NCBI RefSeq assembly: GCF_031628175.1
Contig: NZ_JAVLVT010000008.1
Location: forward strand, 162,121-226,120
DNA length: 64,000 nucleotides
Source of the DNA: Lipingzhangella_A rawalii
GTDB taxonomy: Bacteria; Actinomycetota; Actinomycetes; Streptosporangiales; Streptosporangiaceae
Direction of reading: 5' to 3'
Part shown: in pieces, positions 22,928-31,444 of the stretch
Layout of the letters: each line of letters begins with the position of its first letter
Position numbering within the stretch: the stretch's first letter is position 1
The notes under the pieces: model-generated
What the model was told of the DNA's origin: nothing
The model's database searches: none
Seen by the model: the letters and a program-made list of their open reading frames with translations, nothing else
Translations under genes and position numbers: made by a program

Positions 22928-23776
22928 CTAGCGGACCGAGCCGGTGCCCAGGTCGAGACCGTAGTCAGCTGGGCCACGGCCCGTTCCGGCACCCGGACGG
23001 TCCGGACCGGTGTCCAGGTCGGCCTCGGCGTGGTCATCGAGTACGGCACCATCCCCGGACGCCGAGGCGTCGTTCTCGGAGCCGGTGCGGGGGCCGGGTT
23101 CGGGAACGAACCGGTAGCCCACATTGCGGACCGTGCCGATCAGCGCCTCGTACTCACTGCCGAGTTTGGCCCGGAGCCGCCGCACGTGCACATCGATGGT
23201 CCGGGTGCCACCGAAGTAGTCGTATCCCCAGACCTCCTGGAGCAGCTGGGCGCGGGTGAAGACCCGCCCCGGGTGTTGGGCGAGGAACTTCAGCAGCTCG
23301 AACTCCTTGAACGTCAGATCCAACACCCGACCGCGCATCCGGGCGGTGTAGGTGGCCTCGTCGATGGTGAGATCCCCCCGTCGGATCTCGTCCGGATCAT
23401 CGGCCACCTCGGCCTGACCGACCGCAAGCCGCAGCCGGGCCTCGAGCTCGGCCGGCCCGCAGTCCCGCAGCAGGACATCGTCGACCGCCCATTCGGGGTT
23501 CACTGCCGCCAGTCCCCCCTCGGTGAGTACCGCCAGCAGTGGACAGTCCAGCCCGGTGTCGCGCAGGAGGCGGCACAGATCCCGCGCGGCCACCAGCTGG
23601 GAACGTGCGTCGACGAGGATCGCGTCGATCGGGCCGCCAGATCGGTCCGGGCCATAGGTGAGGAGGACACTTGGTTCCGCGGGCGCAACCCGGGTGCTGT
23701 GGGATAGCAGGCCCAGGGCCGGCAGAATCGTGTCCGATGGTTCAGTCGAGTTGGTCAGTAGCAACAGATGACTCAT
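22928..23776 (-). CDS. glnR: Global nitrogen regulator GlnR (OmpR-type)
   Basis: This 282-residue protein matches GlnR: N-terminus SHLLLLTNSTEPSDTILPAL, a receiver-like domain with the atypical pocket (DAILVDARSQ), then LTEGGLAAVNPEWAVDDVLL. The C-terminal winged helix (about 140-235) carries LDLTFKEFELLKFLAQHPGR and GTRTIDVHVRRLRAKLG, almost invariant in the family. GlnR works as a dimer without a partner kinase and controls glnA, amtB and nitrate genes. The acidic tail after 236 is variable. GGGAAG precedes the ATG. Confidence 0.96.
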   Translation of the reverse strand: MSHLLLLTNSTEPSDTILPALGLLSHSTRVAPAEPSVLLTYGPDRSGGPIDAILVDARSQLVAARDLCRLLRDTGLDCPLLAVLTEGGLAAVNPEWAVDDVLLRDCGPAELEARLRLAVGQAEVADDPDEIRRGDLTIDEATYTARMRGRVLDLTFKEFELLKFLAQHPGRVFTRAQLLQEVWGYDYFGGTRTIDVHVRRLRAKLGSEYEALIGTVRNVGYRFVPEPGPRTGSENDASASGDGAVLDDHAEADLDTGPDRPGAGTGRGPADYGLDLGTGSVR

Positions 23777-23905
23777 GCGTCACTTCCCGTCGTGCCGCGC
23801 GCCGCGGCCGGACACGAAGGCGCCGTTGCCCCCGGTGCGACAATTCCCGAAACCAGTAGTAGAACAAGAACCAGTGCCTCCGAGGACCCCAAGGATAGTC
23901 AATCG

Positions 23906-24226
23906 ATGATTACGGTAACCATCCGGTACTGGGCGGCGGCGAAGGACGCGGCCGGTGTGGCCGAGGAGCAGTACCGCCTGGGGGAGCCCGACCTCGACGG
24001 GACCGACGCGTCCGGTCCGCATCGCCCCGTCGAGGTCACGCTTGCGGATCTCCTCACCGGGGTTCGGGCGCGGCACGCCGGCCAGGAACAGTTCCTGCGG
24101 GTCCTGGAGCGCTCCTCGCTGCTGGTGGAGGAACGTGCCGCCGGGAACCGGCCACCCTCCGAGGTGCCCCTGACCGAGGGGACTGTGGTGGAGGTACTCC
24201 CGCCCTTCGCCGGAGGCTGTGCATGA
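23906..24226 (+). CDS. MoaD/ThiS-family small sulfur-carrier-like protein
   Basis: This 106-residue protein starts MITVTIRYWAAAKDAAGVAE, a ubiquitin-like beta-grasp beginning, and ends in GTVVEVLPPFAGGCA. Sulfur carriers of this family end in a free Gly-Gly; here two further residues (Cys-Ala) follow, so it would need trimming or does not carry sulfur. The last bases overlap the next gene (ATGA), and the two are surely co-translated. Neighbours are divergent glnR and downstream rex. A role in molybdopterin or thiamin synthesis is not supported by context. Confidence 0.85.
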   Translation: MITVTIRYWAAAKDAAGVAEEQYRLGEPDLDGTDASGPHRPVEVTLADLLTGVRARHAGQEQFLRVLERSSLLVEERAAGNRPPSEVPLTEGTVVEVLPPFAGGCA

Positions 24227-24504
24227 GAATCCCCGAGTTCGTCGAACGTGACCAAGAACACAGAATCATCCTGGTGGGTAAGGCCGACTGTCACCTCTGC
24301 GCCGAGGCGCGAGATGTGGTGACCCGCGTCGCCACGCAGCTCAACCTTGCCTGGACCGAACGTGATCTTGCCGACTGTAGCCAGGAGGAGCGCGACGAGT
24401 ACTGGGACAAGATTCCGGTGACCTTTGTCGACGGCGCGGTACACGACTTCTGGCGCGTGGACGAGCGGCGTCTCCGGGCCGCGCTCGGTGTCGATACGAC
24501 ATAA
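24223..24504 (+). CDS. Glutaredoxin-like protein (CxxC)
   Basis: This 93-residue thioredoxin-fold protein has the redox motif CHLC in VGKADCHLCAEARDVV and the cis-Pro region in WDKIPVTFVDGAVHDFW. It is of the glutaredoxin-like DUF836 type. It overlaps the MoaD-like gene by four bases and comes just before rex; a -10-like TAATCT for rex overlaps its stop codon. Such proteins reduce disulfides; the partner, perhaps mycothiol-dependent, is unknown. Confidence 0.88.
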   Translation: MRIPEFVERDQEHRIILVGKADCHLCAEARDVVTRVATQLNLAWTERDLADCSQEERDEYWDKIPVTFVDGAVHDFWRVDERRLRAALGVDTT

Positions 24505-24507
24505 TCT
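24502..24507 (+). promoter_or_regulatory. Possible -10 box (TAATCT) of rex
   Basis: TAATCT overlaps the stop codon of the glutaredoxin-like gene and would start transcription about 80 bases before rex. No -35 or Rex palindrome (TGTGAAC-type) was found next to it. Confidence 0.35.
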
Positions 24508-24593
24508 GGGTCACAGCCCGCTCTCGACGCGCCGGCCCGCGGGTGGTGTCGACGGGAGCGTACGCCGCCAACCGCGGACCAGGAGCTCGCTCT

Positions 24594-25274
24594 GTGACCA
24601 GCTCGACCCCACCCCCGAAGGACCGCGGGATACCGGAGGCCACCGTCGCCCGCCTCCCGGTGTATCTCCGCGCCCTCCAGTCCCTGACCGAGCGGGGCAT
24701 CCCCACGATCTCCTCGGAGGATTTGGCTGCCACGACCGGGGTCAACTCGGCGAAGCTTCGCAAGGACCTCTCACACCTGGGGTCCTACGGAACGCGCGGT
24801 GTGGGCTACGACGTCGAGTACCTCGTCTACCAGGTCTCACGTGAACTTGGTCTCACTCAGGACTGGTGTGTGGCGATCATCGGGGCCGGAAACCTGGGCC
24901 GCGCCCTCGCCAACTACGGGGGTTTCGGGAGTCGCGGGTTCCGCATCGCCGCGCTGCTCGACGCCGACCCGGATGTGGTTGGCTTGGGGGTGGCAGGTCT
25001 GACCGTTCGCCACACTGACATCCTGGAGGATGTGGTCGTCGACGAGGGCGTATCCATCGGTGTGATCGCCACTCCTGCGGCGGCGGCACAGGGCGTGTGT
25101 GACCGTTTCGTTCGGGCGGGGGTCACCAGTGTGCTGAACTTCGCCCCGGTGGTGCTGAATGTGCCCCCGACCGTTGATGTGCGTAAGGTCGACCTGTCCA
25201 TCGAACTACAGATCCTGGCGTTCCACGCGCAGCGTAAGGCGGACGGGAACCGGCTGGGCCTGCTCGACGGCTGA
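24594..25274 (+). CDS. rex: Redox-sensing transcriptional repressor Rex
   Basis: This 226-residue protein has an N-terminal winged helix (ATVARLPVYLRALQSLTERG, then SSEDLAATTGVNSAKLRKDL) and a C-terminal Rossmann domain with the NAD(H) loop IIGAGNLGRALANY. Rex leaves DNA when NADH rises and derepresses respiratory and heme genes. The GTG at 24594 was chosen since AGGAG stands 8 bases before it; a longer frame upstream has no such site. It is followed by the hem genes, the usual order in actinobacteria. Confidence 0.96.
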   Translation: MTSSTPPPKDRGIPEATVARLPVYLRALQSLTERGIPTISSEDLAATTGVNSAKLRKDLSHLGSYGTRGVGYDVEYLVYQVSRELGLTQDWCVAIIGAGNLGRALANYGGFGSRGFRIAALLDADPDVVGLGVAGLTVRHTDILEDVVVDEGVSIGVIATPAAAAQGVCDRFVRAGVTSVLNFAPVVLNVPPTVDVRKVDLSIELQILAFHAQRKADGNRLGLLDG

Positions 25275-25374
25275 GCCGATCGGGCGTGTCGCTGGTGGGT
25301 ACCCCCGGCCCGGCTCGTTGCGGTTACGTTGGGTGCGCGAGAACCTGTTCCCAGGGCGGTGTTGGGGGGAGTAG

Positions 25375-26955
25375 ATGAGTGTCCTCGTCGTCGGGCTGAG
25401 TCACCGGAGTTCGCCGGTGGCTCTCTTGGAGCGTGCCGCGCTGGAAGACGAGTCCCGTCGTACCTTGCTGGCGGAGCTCGTCGCCGCGGACTCCATCGAC
25501 GAGGCCATCGTCGTGGCCACCTGTAACCGGCTGGAGGTGTACGCGGCGACCGGACTCGGGATCGACAGTGCCGATGGTGTCAACGGCGCTGGTGACAGTG
25601 CCGGTGCCGGTGTTGGTGTCGGTAGCGGTAGCGAGAGTGCCGTGTCCGCGATCACCGAGCTACTGGCGTGGCGTACCGGCGTCGGACTGGCCGAACTGTC
25701 CGAGCACCTCTACGTACGGCAGGGCGACCTCGCCGTGCAGCACCTCTTCTCCGTGGCCTGCGGCCTGGACTCGATGGTGGTCGGGGAAGGTCAGATCCTC
25801 GGGCAGGTCCGGGACGCGGTGAAGGAGGGACGCAGCGTCGGCACCGTGGGACGTGTCCTCGGGGACGTCGGCGAACGGGCACTCCGTGTGGGCAAGCGCG
25901 CCCACACGGAGACACACCTCGACCGCGCCGGGGCGGACATGGTCAGCACCGGCCTGCGGTTGGCCACCGCCAGCCTGGAATCCTCCGCCGCGTCGGCCGG
26001 GGCGGTGTCCGGGTCCGGCTGCCCCGCACCACCCCACGTGCGCGGCGACACCGCACCGGAATCCACGAGTATGGCCGATATGGCAGACACGGCGCAGCTG
26101 GCCGGTTGGCGAGTCCTCGTGCTCGGGGCCGGATCGATGAGTGCCCTGGCCGCGAACACCGCGGCGCGGGAGGGTGCCAGCACGCTCATCATCGCCAACC
26201 GAACCTTCGGCCGGGCCGATCGCGTGGCGGAGTGCCTCACCGAGGCCTACGCCCATATCGAGAGTCGTGCCGTCCCGCTGGAGCGGGTCGCGGCCGAACT
26301 TTCCGAGGTCGACCTGGTGATCTCCTGCACCGGAGCCCAGGAGGTGGTGCTGGGGTATCCGGAGGTGGCCGCGGCGGCCGGGGGACGGACGGGCCGCCCC
26401 CTCGTCCTGCTGGATCTGGCGCTTCCCCATGACGTGGATGCCCGCGTGCGCCAGCTACCCGGCGTACACCTCGTCAACCTCGAAGACCTGCAACGCGCCA
26501 GCCAGGAGCGCCGCGGTACGGAGCAGCGAGGCGACTCCGAGGCAGGGTCGGTTCCGGACCCCGATTCCGGAGGGGCCGCAGCGGCCACGAACCCGTTGAC
26601 CGGGCTCGAGGTAGATCCCGTCGTTCCCGGCGTGCAGGCGATCGTCGCTGAAGAGGTCGCCGAGTACCGTTCGGTGCGGCGCGCCGAGCTGGTCACCCCC
26701 ACCGTGGTGGCGCTGCGGGAACGCGCCGCTGACGTGGTCCAAGCCGAGGTGGAACGCCTACGCGGCCGGCTTCCCGAACTCGACGACGACGCCCGCTCCG
26801 AGGTTGCCTACGCCCTGCGCAGGGTCGCGGACAAACTGCTGCACCAGCCCACGGTCCGCGTCAAGCAGTTGGCCAGCGCCCCGGACGGGGACAGCTACGA
26901 GTTCGCGCTGCGTGAGCTGTTCGACCTGCCCGCCGGCGGACAGGGACAGGGGTAG
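25375..26955 (+). CDS. hemA: Glutamyl-tRNA reductase
   Basis: This 526-residue enzyme makes glutamate-1-semialdehyde from Glu-tRNA with NADPH. The nucleophile Cys50 is in VVATCNRLEVYA; the NADPH domain is around VLVLGAGSMSALAANTAARE; the C-terminal dimer helix is seen in VEYVRS-like EEVAEYRSVRRAELVTPTV. It is about 80-100 residues longer than usual because of three low-complexity insertions: a Gly/Ser tract at about 63-88, a Ser/Ala tract at about 202-237, and an acidic tract at about 380-415. The catalytic parts are intact. The start ATG at 25375 follows GGGGGAG. Confidence 0.96.
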   Translation: MSVLVVGLSHRSSPVALLERAALEDESRRTLLAELVAADSIDEAIVVATCNRLEVYAATGLGIDSADGVNGAGDSAGAGVGVGSGSESAVSAITELLAWRTGVGLAELSEHLYVRQGDLAVQHLFSVACGLDSMVVGEGQILGQVRDAVKEGRSVGTVGRVLGDVGERALRVGKRAHTETHLDRAGADMVSTGLRLATASLESSAASAGAVSGSGCPAPPHVRGDTAPESTSMADMADTAQLAGWRVLVLGAGSMSALAANTAAREGASTLIIANRTFGRADRVAECLTEAYAHIESRAVPLERVAAELSEVDLVISCTGAQEVVLGYPEVAAAAGGRTGRPLVLLDLALPHDVDARVRQLPGVHLVNLEDLQRASQERRGTEQRGDSEAGSVPDPDSGGAAAATNPLTGLEVDPVVPGVQAIVAEEVAEYRSVRRAELVTPTVVALRERAADVVQAEVERLRGRLPELDDDARSEVAYALRRVADKLLHQPTVRVKQLASAPDGDSYEFALRELFDLPAGGQGQG

Positions 26956-26958
26956 CTC

Positions 26959-27927
26959 GTGGCTGATACTTCCGAGAGCGCCCCGTCAACGATTCGGCTC
27001 GGTACGCGGCGCAGCACCATGGCCACCACACAGTCGGGAGAACTGGCCGAGGTATTGCGAGCCCGCACGGGCGTAGCCGTGGAGCTGGTGCCCATCACCA
27101 GCTACGGGGACGTCACCCAGGCCCAGCTCACCCAGCTGGGCGGAACCGGTGTCTTCGTCAGTGCACTCCGTAACGAACTCCTGGCGGGCACCGTCGACAT
27201 CGCAGTGCATTCGCTCAAGGATTTGCCGACCGCCGCTCCCGCGGACATTGAACTTGCCGCCGTGTCGCAGCGCGACGACCATCGGGACGCGCTGTGTGCC
27301 CGCGACGGCCTACGCCTGGCGCAGCTTCCCGCGGGCGCGCGGGTCGGCACCGGCTCGCCACGTCGGGTGGCCCAGCTGGCGGCCCTGCGGCCGGACCTGG
27401 AGTATGTCCCGATTCGGGGCAATGCCGAGACCCGGTTGGGCAAGGTGGCCTCTGGCGAGGTCGACGCTGTGGTGCTCGCCCACGCCGGTCTGCGTCGGGT
27501 CGGGCGTCTCGGTGACGTCACCGAGGTTCTGGAGGCCGAGGCCATGCTTCCCGCACCGGGGCAGGGTGCCCTCGCGGTCGAATGCCGCGCGGCGGATGCG
27601 GCCCCCGGAGGGCGTCTGGCCTTCCTCGCCGCGATCGACGACCCCGTGACCCGTGCCGAGGTCACGGCCGAACGAAGCGTGCTGGCGGAGTTGGAGGCCG
27701 GCTGTGCCGCCCCGGTCGGAGCTTTGGCCCGCACCCGGGACGGCCAGGTGTGGCTGCGTGCGGTGGCAGCCGCCACCGACGGCAGTGCCGCGGTGCGGGG
27801 CGAGTCCGTCCTGGAGGTCGAGAACGCCGCGAACGGTGGACGCGAACTGGCCCGCACCCTGATCACGAAGGGCGCGGACCGGCTCGTGGCAAACGCCCGG
27901 GACCTAGGCACGGTAAGCGAACGATGA
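26959..27927 (+). CDS. hemC: Hydroxymethylbilane synthase (porphobilinogen deaminase)
   Basis: This 322-residue enzyme joins four porphobilinogens. The cofactor-bearing Cys249 is in ELEAGCAAPVGA; other hallmarks are RRSTMATTQSGELAEVL, HSLKDLPTAAP, GTGSPRRVAQL and IRGNAETRLGKV. The GTG start is 3 bases after the stop of hemA, with AGGGGTAG upstream. Second gene of the heme block, tightly spaced. Confidence 0.97.
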   Translation: MADTSESAPSTIRLGTRRSTMATTQSGELAEVLRARTGVAVELVPITSYGDVTQAQLTQLGGTGVFVSALRNELLAGTVDIAVHSLKDLPTAAPADIELAAVSQRDDHRDALCARDGLRLAQLPAGARVGTGSPRRVAQLAALRPDLEYVPIRGNAETRLGKVASGEVDAVVLAHAGLRRVGRLGDVTEVLEAEAMLPAPGQGALAVECRAADAAPGGRLAFLAAIDDPVTRAEVTAERSVLAELEAGCAAPVGALARTRDGQVWLRAVAAATDGSAAVRGESVLEVENAANGGRELARTLITKGADRLVANARDLGTVSER

Positions 27928-27943
27928 GGCAGGGGAGCATCAG

Positions 27944-29602
27944 GTGAGCCGGCAGACTGACAACGACGCGCCGCGCACCGGCACCCAGGACGGGTCCGGA
28001 CACGTGGCCCTGGTCGGGGCCGGGCCCGGGGATCCGGAGCTGCTGACGCTACGGGCCGTGGCCCTGTTGCAGCGAGCCGACGTGGTCGTCACTGTGCGCG
28101 AACCCGGCCCGGAACTCGCCCCGTACCGGCAACAGCTCCTGCGGCACTGCCCGGAGGACGTGGAGGTCGTGGATCCCGAGGAGTGCTCCGGTGACGGGGA
28201 CGAGGTCGTGCTCGGCCACGCGCGGGAGGGACGCCGGGTGGTCCGGCTCTACAGTGGCGACCCACTTCTGGGCTGCCACGGGGAACGCCTCGCTGCTGCC
28301 TGTCATGACGCCGGCATCGAGTTCGACATCGCCCCCGGCCTGTCGTCCGTATCCGCCGTTCCCACCTATGCGGGCATCCCCCTCACCCCGGAGGGGACAC
28401 CCGGGGTGCGTGTGCTGGACGCGAAACGCGGCGAGCTTTCCGTGGACGCGCTGGGACCGGCCGGAGACCCGAACGCGGAGACTCTGGTCGTCCTGTTCCC
28501 GGACTCCGGCCTGGAGTATCTCATCTCCACACTCCAGTCCTCGGGCCGGCCCGCCGACACCCCCGTGGCCCTGGTGCGCATGGGCACCACCACCGAACAG
28601 ACCACGGTCAGCTCCACGTTGAACCGGCTCACCGCCGACCTCAAGTCCGCCGACGCCAAGGGAACCGCGGTACAGACCCCCGCGCTGCTCGTGGTGGGGG
28701 AGGCGGCCCGATGGCACGAGCGGATGTCCTGGTTCGAAACACGGCCGCTGTTCGGGTGGCGGATACTCGTTCCCCGAACCAAGGAGCAGGCCGCGGCCTT
28801 CTCCGAGCAGCTGCGTGGCTACGGGGCGGTACCCGAAGAGGTGCCCACCATCTCGGTGGAGCCCCCACGCACCCCCCAGCAGATCGAACGCGCCGTCCGC
28901 GGACTGGTGAACGGCCGCTTCCAGTGGGTGGCGTTCACCTCCACCAACGCGGTACGCGCCATTCGGGAACGCTTGGAGGACTACGAGCTGGACGCCCGCG
29001 CCTTCGCGGGGGTCAAGGTCGCCGCCGTCGGGGAACAGACCGCGGCGGCCCTGCGCGCGTTCGGTATTCAGCCAGACCTGTTGGCCCCACCGGAGGCCCA
29101 GTCCACCACCGGGCTCCTTCAGGTGTGGCCGCCCTATGACGCGGAGCTCGACCCCATCGAGCGGGTGCTGCTGCCCCGCGCCGACATCGCGACCGAGGCC
29201 CTGGCCGCCGGACTCGGCGAACTGGGCTGGGAGGTCGACGACGTCACCGCCTATCGGACCGTCCGTGCGGCCCCGCCGCCCGCACCCACGCGGGAGGCCA
29301 TCAAGGGAGGCGGTTTCGACGCGGTACTGTTCACCTCCTCATCTACGGTGCGCAACCTTGTGGGGATCGCGGGCAAGCCCCACGCCACCACGGTGATCGG
29401 CGCGATCGGCCCGGAAACCGCGAAGACCGCCGCCGAGTACGGGCTTCGGGTGGACGTGGTCCCGGAGAAAGCGTCGGTTTCCGCCCTGGCGGAGGCGGTT
29501 GCGCAGTACGGTGTCCAACTGAGGGCGGAAGCGATCGCAGCCCGGAAACCCGTGCTGCGTCCCAGCCAGAAGCGGCGCGCCCGTCGGCGGAAGACCACCT
29601 GA
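27944..29602 (+). CDS. hemD: Uroporphyrinogen-III C-methyltransferase / synthase fusion
   Basis: In this 552-residue two-domain protein, residues about 20-265 are a tetrapyrrole-methylase fold (VALVGAGPGDPELLTLRAV). Its second motif is altered: RLYSGDPLLGCHG instead of the usual R-L-K-G-G-D-P-F type, so methylation may be weak or lost. Residues about 270-520 are uroporphyrinogen-III synthase (WRILVPRTKEQAAAFSEQLR; FTSTNAVRAI; FTSSSTVRNLVG). A basic tail follows (RRARRRKTT). The synthase is the step heme synthesis needs here. The GTG start fits after hemC. Confidence 0.94.
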   Translation: MSRQTDNDAPRTGTQDGSGHVALVGAGPGDPELLTLRAVALLQRADVVVTVREPGPELAPYRQQLLRHCPEDVEVVDPEECSGDGDEVVLGHAREGRRVVRLYSGDPLLGCHGERLAAACHDAGIEFDIAPGLSSVSAVPTYAGIPLTPEGTPGVRVLDAKRGELSVDALGPAGDPNAETLVVLFPDSGLEYLISTLQSSGRPADTPVALVRMGTTTEQTTVSSTLNRLTADLKSADAKGTAVQTPALLVVGEAARWHERMSWFETRPLFGWRILVPRTKEQAAAFSEQLRGYGAVPEEVPTISVEPPRTPQQIERAVRGLVNGRFQWVAFTSTNAVRAIRERLEDYELDARAFAGVKVAAVGEQTAAALRAFGIQPDLLAPPEAQSTTGLLQVWPPYDAELDPIERVLLPRADIATEALAAGLGELGWEVDDVTAYRTVRAAPPPAPTREAIKGGGFDAVLFTSSSTVRNLVGIAGKPHATTVIGAIGPETAKTAAEYGLRVDVVPEKASVSALAEAVAQYGVQLRAEAIAARKPVLRPSQKRRARRRKTT

Positions 29603-29624
29603 GATCGCGGAGAGGAGGGGCGCA

Positions 29625-30620
29625 TTGAGCGCGGGATTCCCAGTTGCGAGATCGCGCCGGCTGCGCGAGACCCCGGCCATGCGGGACTTGGTGGCCGAGA
29701 CAAGCGTGCGCCCGGCTGAGCTGATCCTGCCGCTGTTCGTCAAGGAGGGGGCGGCGGAACCCCAGCCGGTCCCCTCCATGCCCGGGGTGGTGCAGCACAC
29801 CCGGGACAGTGTGCGCAAAGCAGCTGAAGAGGCCGTCGACGCTGGTGTCGGCGGCCTCATGGTATTCGGGGTGCCCCAGCACAAGGATGAGCGTGGCTCG
29901 GGTGCCGACGACCCGGAGGGCATTGTGCAGCGGGTGCTGCGCGATCTCGCTACGGATCTCGGACCCAGTGGCGTCCGCCCCACGGTGTTGATGGCCGATC
30001 TGTGCCTGGACGAGTACACCTCTCACGGGCACTGTGGTCTGCTGACGGACACGGGGGCGGTGGACAACGACGCGACGCTGGAGCGCTACCGGTCCATCGC
30101 CGTGGCCCAGGCGCGTGCGGGCGTCGACGTGGTCGCCCCCAGCGGCATGATGGACGGTCAGGTCGCCGCGATTCGCGCGGCACTGGACGAGGTCGGGCGC
30201 CAGGACGTCGCGATTCTGTCCTACGCGGTGAAATACGCCTCGGCCTTCTACGGACCCTTCCGGGACGCGGCCGAGGCCGAACCGAGCTTCGGGGACCGGG
30301 CCAGCCACCAGATGGATCCCCGCAACACCGTTGAGGCTGTGCGGGAGGTCCGCCAGGACCTCGCCGAAGGCGCGGACATGGTCATGGTCAAACCAGGGCT
30401 GGCCTACCTCGACGTGGTGGCACGTGTCGCCGACACGGTGGATGTTCCCGTGTCGGCGTACCAGGTCAGTGGCGAGTACGCGATGGTGGAGGCAGCAGCC
30501 GCGAACGGCTGGCTGGACCGGGATCGGGTCATCCTCGAAACCCTCACCGCCTACCGACGGGCCGGGGCACGCCAGATTCTGACGTACTGGGCCGTGGACG
30601 GAGCTCGGCTCGTGCGCTGA
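29625..30620 (+). CDS. hemB: Delta-aminolevulinic acid dehydratase (porphobilinogen synthase)
   Basis: This 331-residue enzyme condenses two aminolevulinates. Landmarks: LILPLFVKEG, PSMPGVVQH, DLCLDEYTSHGHCG (metal region), VVAPSGMMDGQVAAIR, the active Lys in YAVKYASAFYGPFRD and the second catalytic Lys in MVKPGLAYLD. It starts with TTG at 29625, strongly supported by GAGGAGGGG just upstream. It keeps only part of the Cys-rich zinc site, as in Mg-type enzymes. Confidence 0.96.
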   Translation: MSAGFPVARSRRLRETPAMRDLVAETSVRPAELILPLFVKEGAAEPQPVPSMPGVVQHTRDSVRKAAEEAVDAGVGGLMVFGVPQHKDERGSGADDPEGIVQRVLRDLATDLGPSGVRPTVLMADLCLDEYTSHGHCGLLTDTGAVDNDATLERYRSIAVAQARAGVDVVAPSGMMDGQVAAIRAALDEVGRQDVAILSYAVKYASAFYGPFRDAAEAEPSFGDRASHQMDPRNTVEAVREVRQDLAEGADMVMVKPGLAYLDVVARVADTVDVPVSAYQVSGEYAMVEAAAANGWLDRDRVILETLTAYRRAGARQILTYWAVDGARLVR

Positions 30621-30663
30621 GGCAGGACGACCAACACCGATACAGCGGCGAAGGGGCAGCGAT

Positions 30664-31314
30664 ATGGCCGACGTGTTGAGTAGGCGCAGACGGCGATGGC
30701 AGCCCGCACGCAGCATGCTCGCATCCGCCCTCGACTACGCGGCTCGTGGATGGCCGGTCTGTCGCGGGGCCGCGACCGCCGCTGAGGGTGCCCGCGCGTG
30801 CAGCTGTGACCGGCTGGGTTGTCCCGCCCCCGGGGCCCACCCCGTCTCCGCCGCGTGGGGGCTGGAGGCCAGCGTCGATCCGGAGGTCGTGAACCGGTGG
30901 TGGCGGGCGAATCCGAACGCGAACATCATTCTGCCCACCGGCCGGGTTTTCGACGTGTTTGACGTTCCGTCCACCGCCGGTGCCTCCGCCCTGGCCACCA
31001 TGCGGCGTAACCGCACCCCGGTGGGCCCGGTGGCCGCGTTGGGGGAGAGCCGCTACCTCTTCTTCGTCGCGACGCGTGGAGCCCCCGAGGACGAGTCCGA
31101 ATGGTGGCAGTGTCGCCTGGACTGTGTCCCGGAGACCCGGAACGACACCCCCGGGCTGCGGTGGCACTGTCGCGGCAGTTACGTGCCCGCCCCGCCCTCC
31201 CAACTGCCGGGAGGTGGCCGGGTGTCCTGGATCCAGGGGTATCGCTCCGGGACCCCCAGCGTCCTGCCCGATCCCATCGTCGTGCTGGATGTGCTCGCCG
31301 ACACCTGTGGCTGA
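30664..31314 (+). CDS. Bifunctional DNA primase/polymerase-domain protein
   Basis: This 216-residue protein resembles the primase-polymerase N-terminal domain: SALDYAARGWPVCRG at the start, a Cys-rich SCDRLGCPAPGAHPVS, the WWRANPNANIILPTGR segment and RVFDVFDVPSTAG at the metal-site position, where canonical family members have a D-x-D or hhDhD pair. The altered motif and lack of a helicase domain suggest a non-replicative or inactive member. It lies between hemB and hemL in a heme block, as in some relatives, so co-transcription is likely; its job is unknown. Confidence 0.82.
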   Translation: MADVLSRRRRRWQPARSMLASALDYAARGWPVCRGAATAAEGARACSCDRLGCPAPGAHPVSAAWGLEASVDPEVVNRWWRANPNANIILPTGRVFDVFDVPSTAGASALATMRRNRTPVGPVAALGESRYLFFVATRGAPEDESEWWQCRLDCVPETRNDTPGLRWHCRGSYVPAPPSQLPGGGRVSWIQGYRSGTPSVLPDPIVVLDVLADTCG

Positions 31315-31431
31315 GCCTGACCGTGCCCGGTCCGGATGGCGTGTCGGGTCGTGCCGGCGCCCCAATCCGGGTCTTCGCTGTCGCAGGGCACCGTCCCGCA
31401 TTCCGGAACGTCGCTGCCCTCGGGTGGCTGG

Positions 31432-31437
31432 CACACT
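31432..31437 (+). promoter_or_regulatory. Possible -10 box (CACACT) of a leaderless promoter for hemL
   Basis: CACACT is followed by 7 bases and the GTG of hemL. It differs from TANNNT at the first base. No Shine-Dalgarno is seen before the GTG, so leaderless initiation is the simplest reading. Confidence 0.3.
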
Positions 31438-31444
31438 GGATTCC

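Noticed and set aside
24505..25374. Rex operator (TGTGAAC-N3-GTTCACA type) before rex or hemA
   Set aside because: No such palindrome was found in either upstream gap; a similar word occurs only inside the rex coding region.
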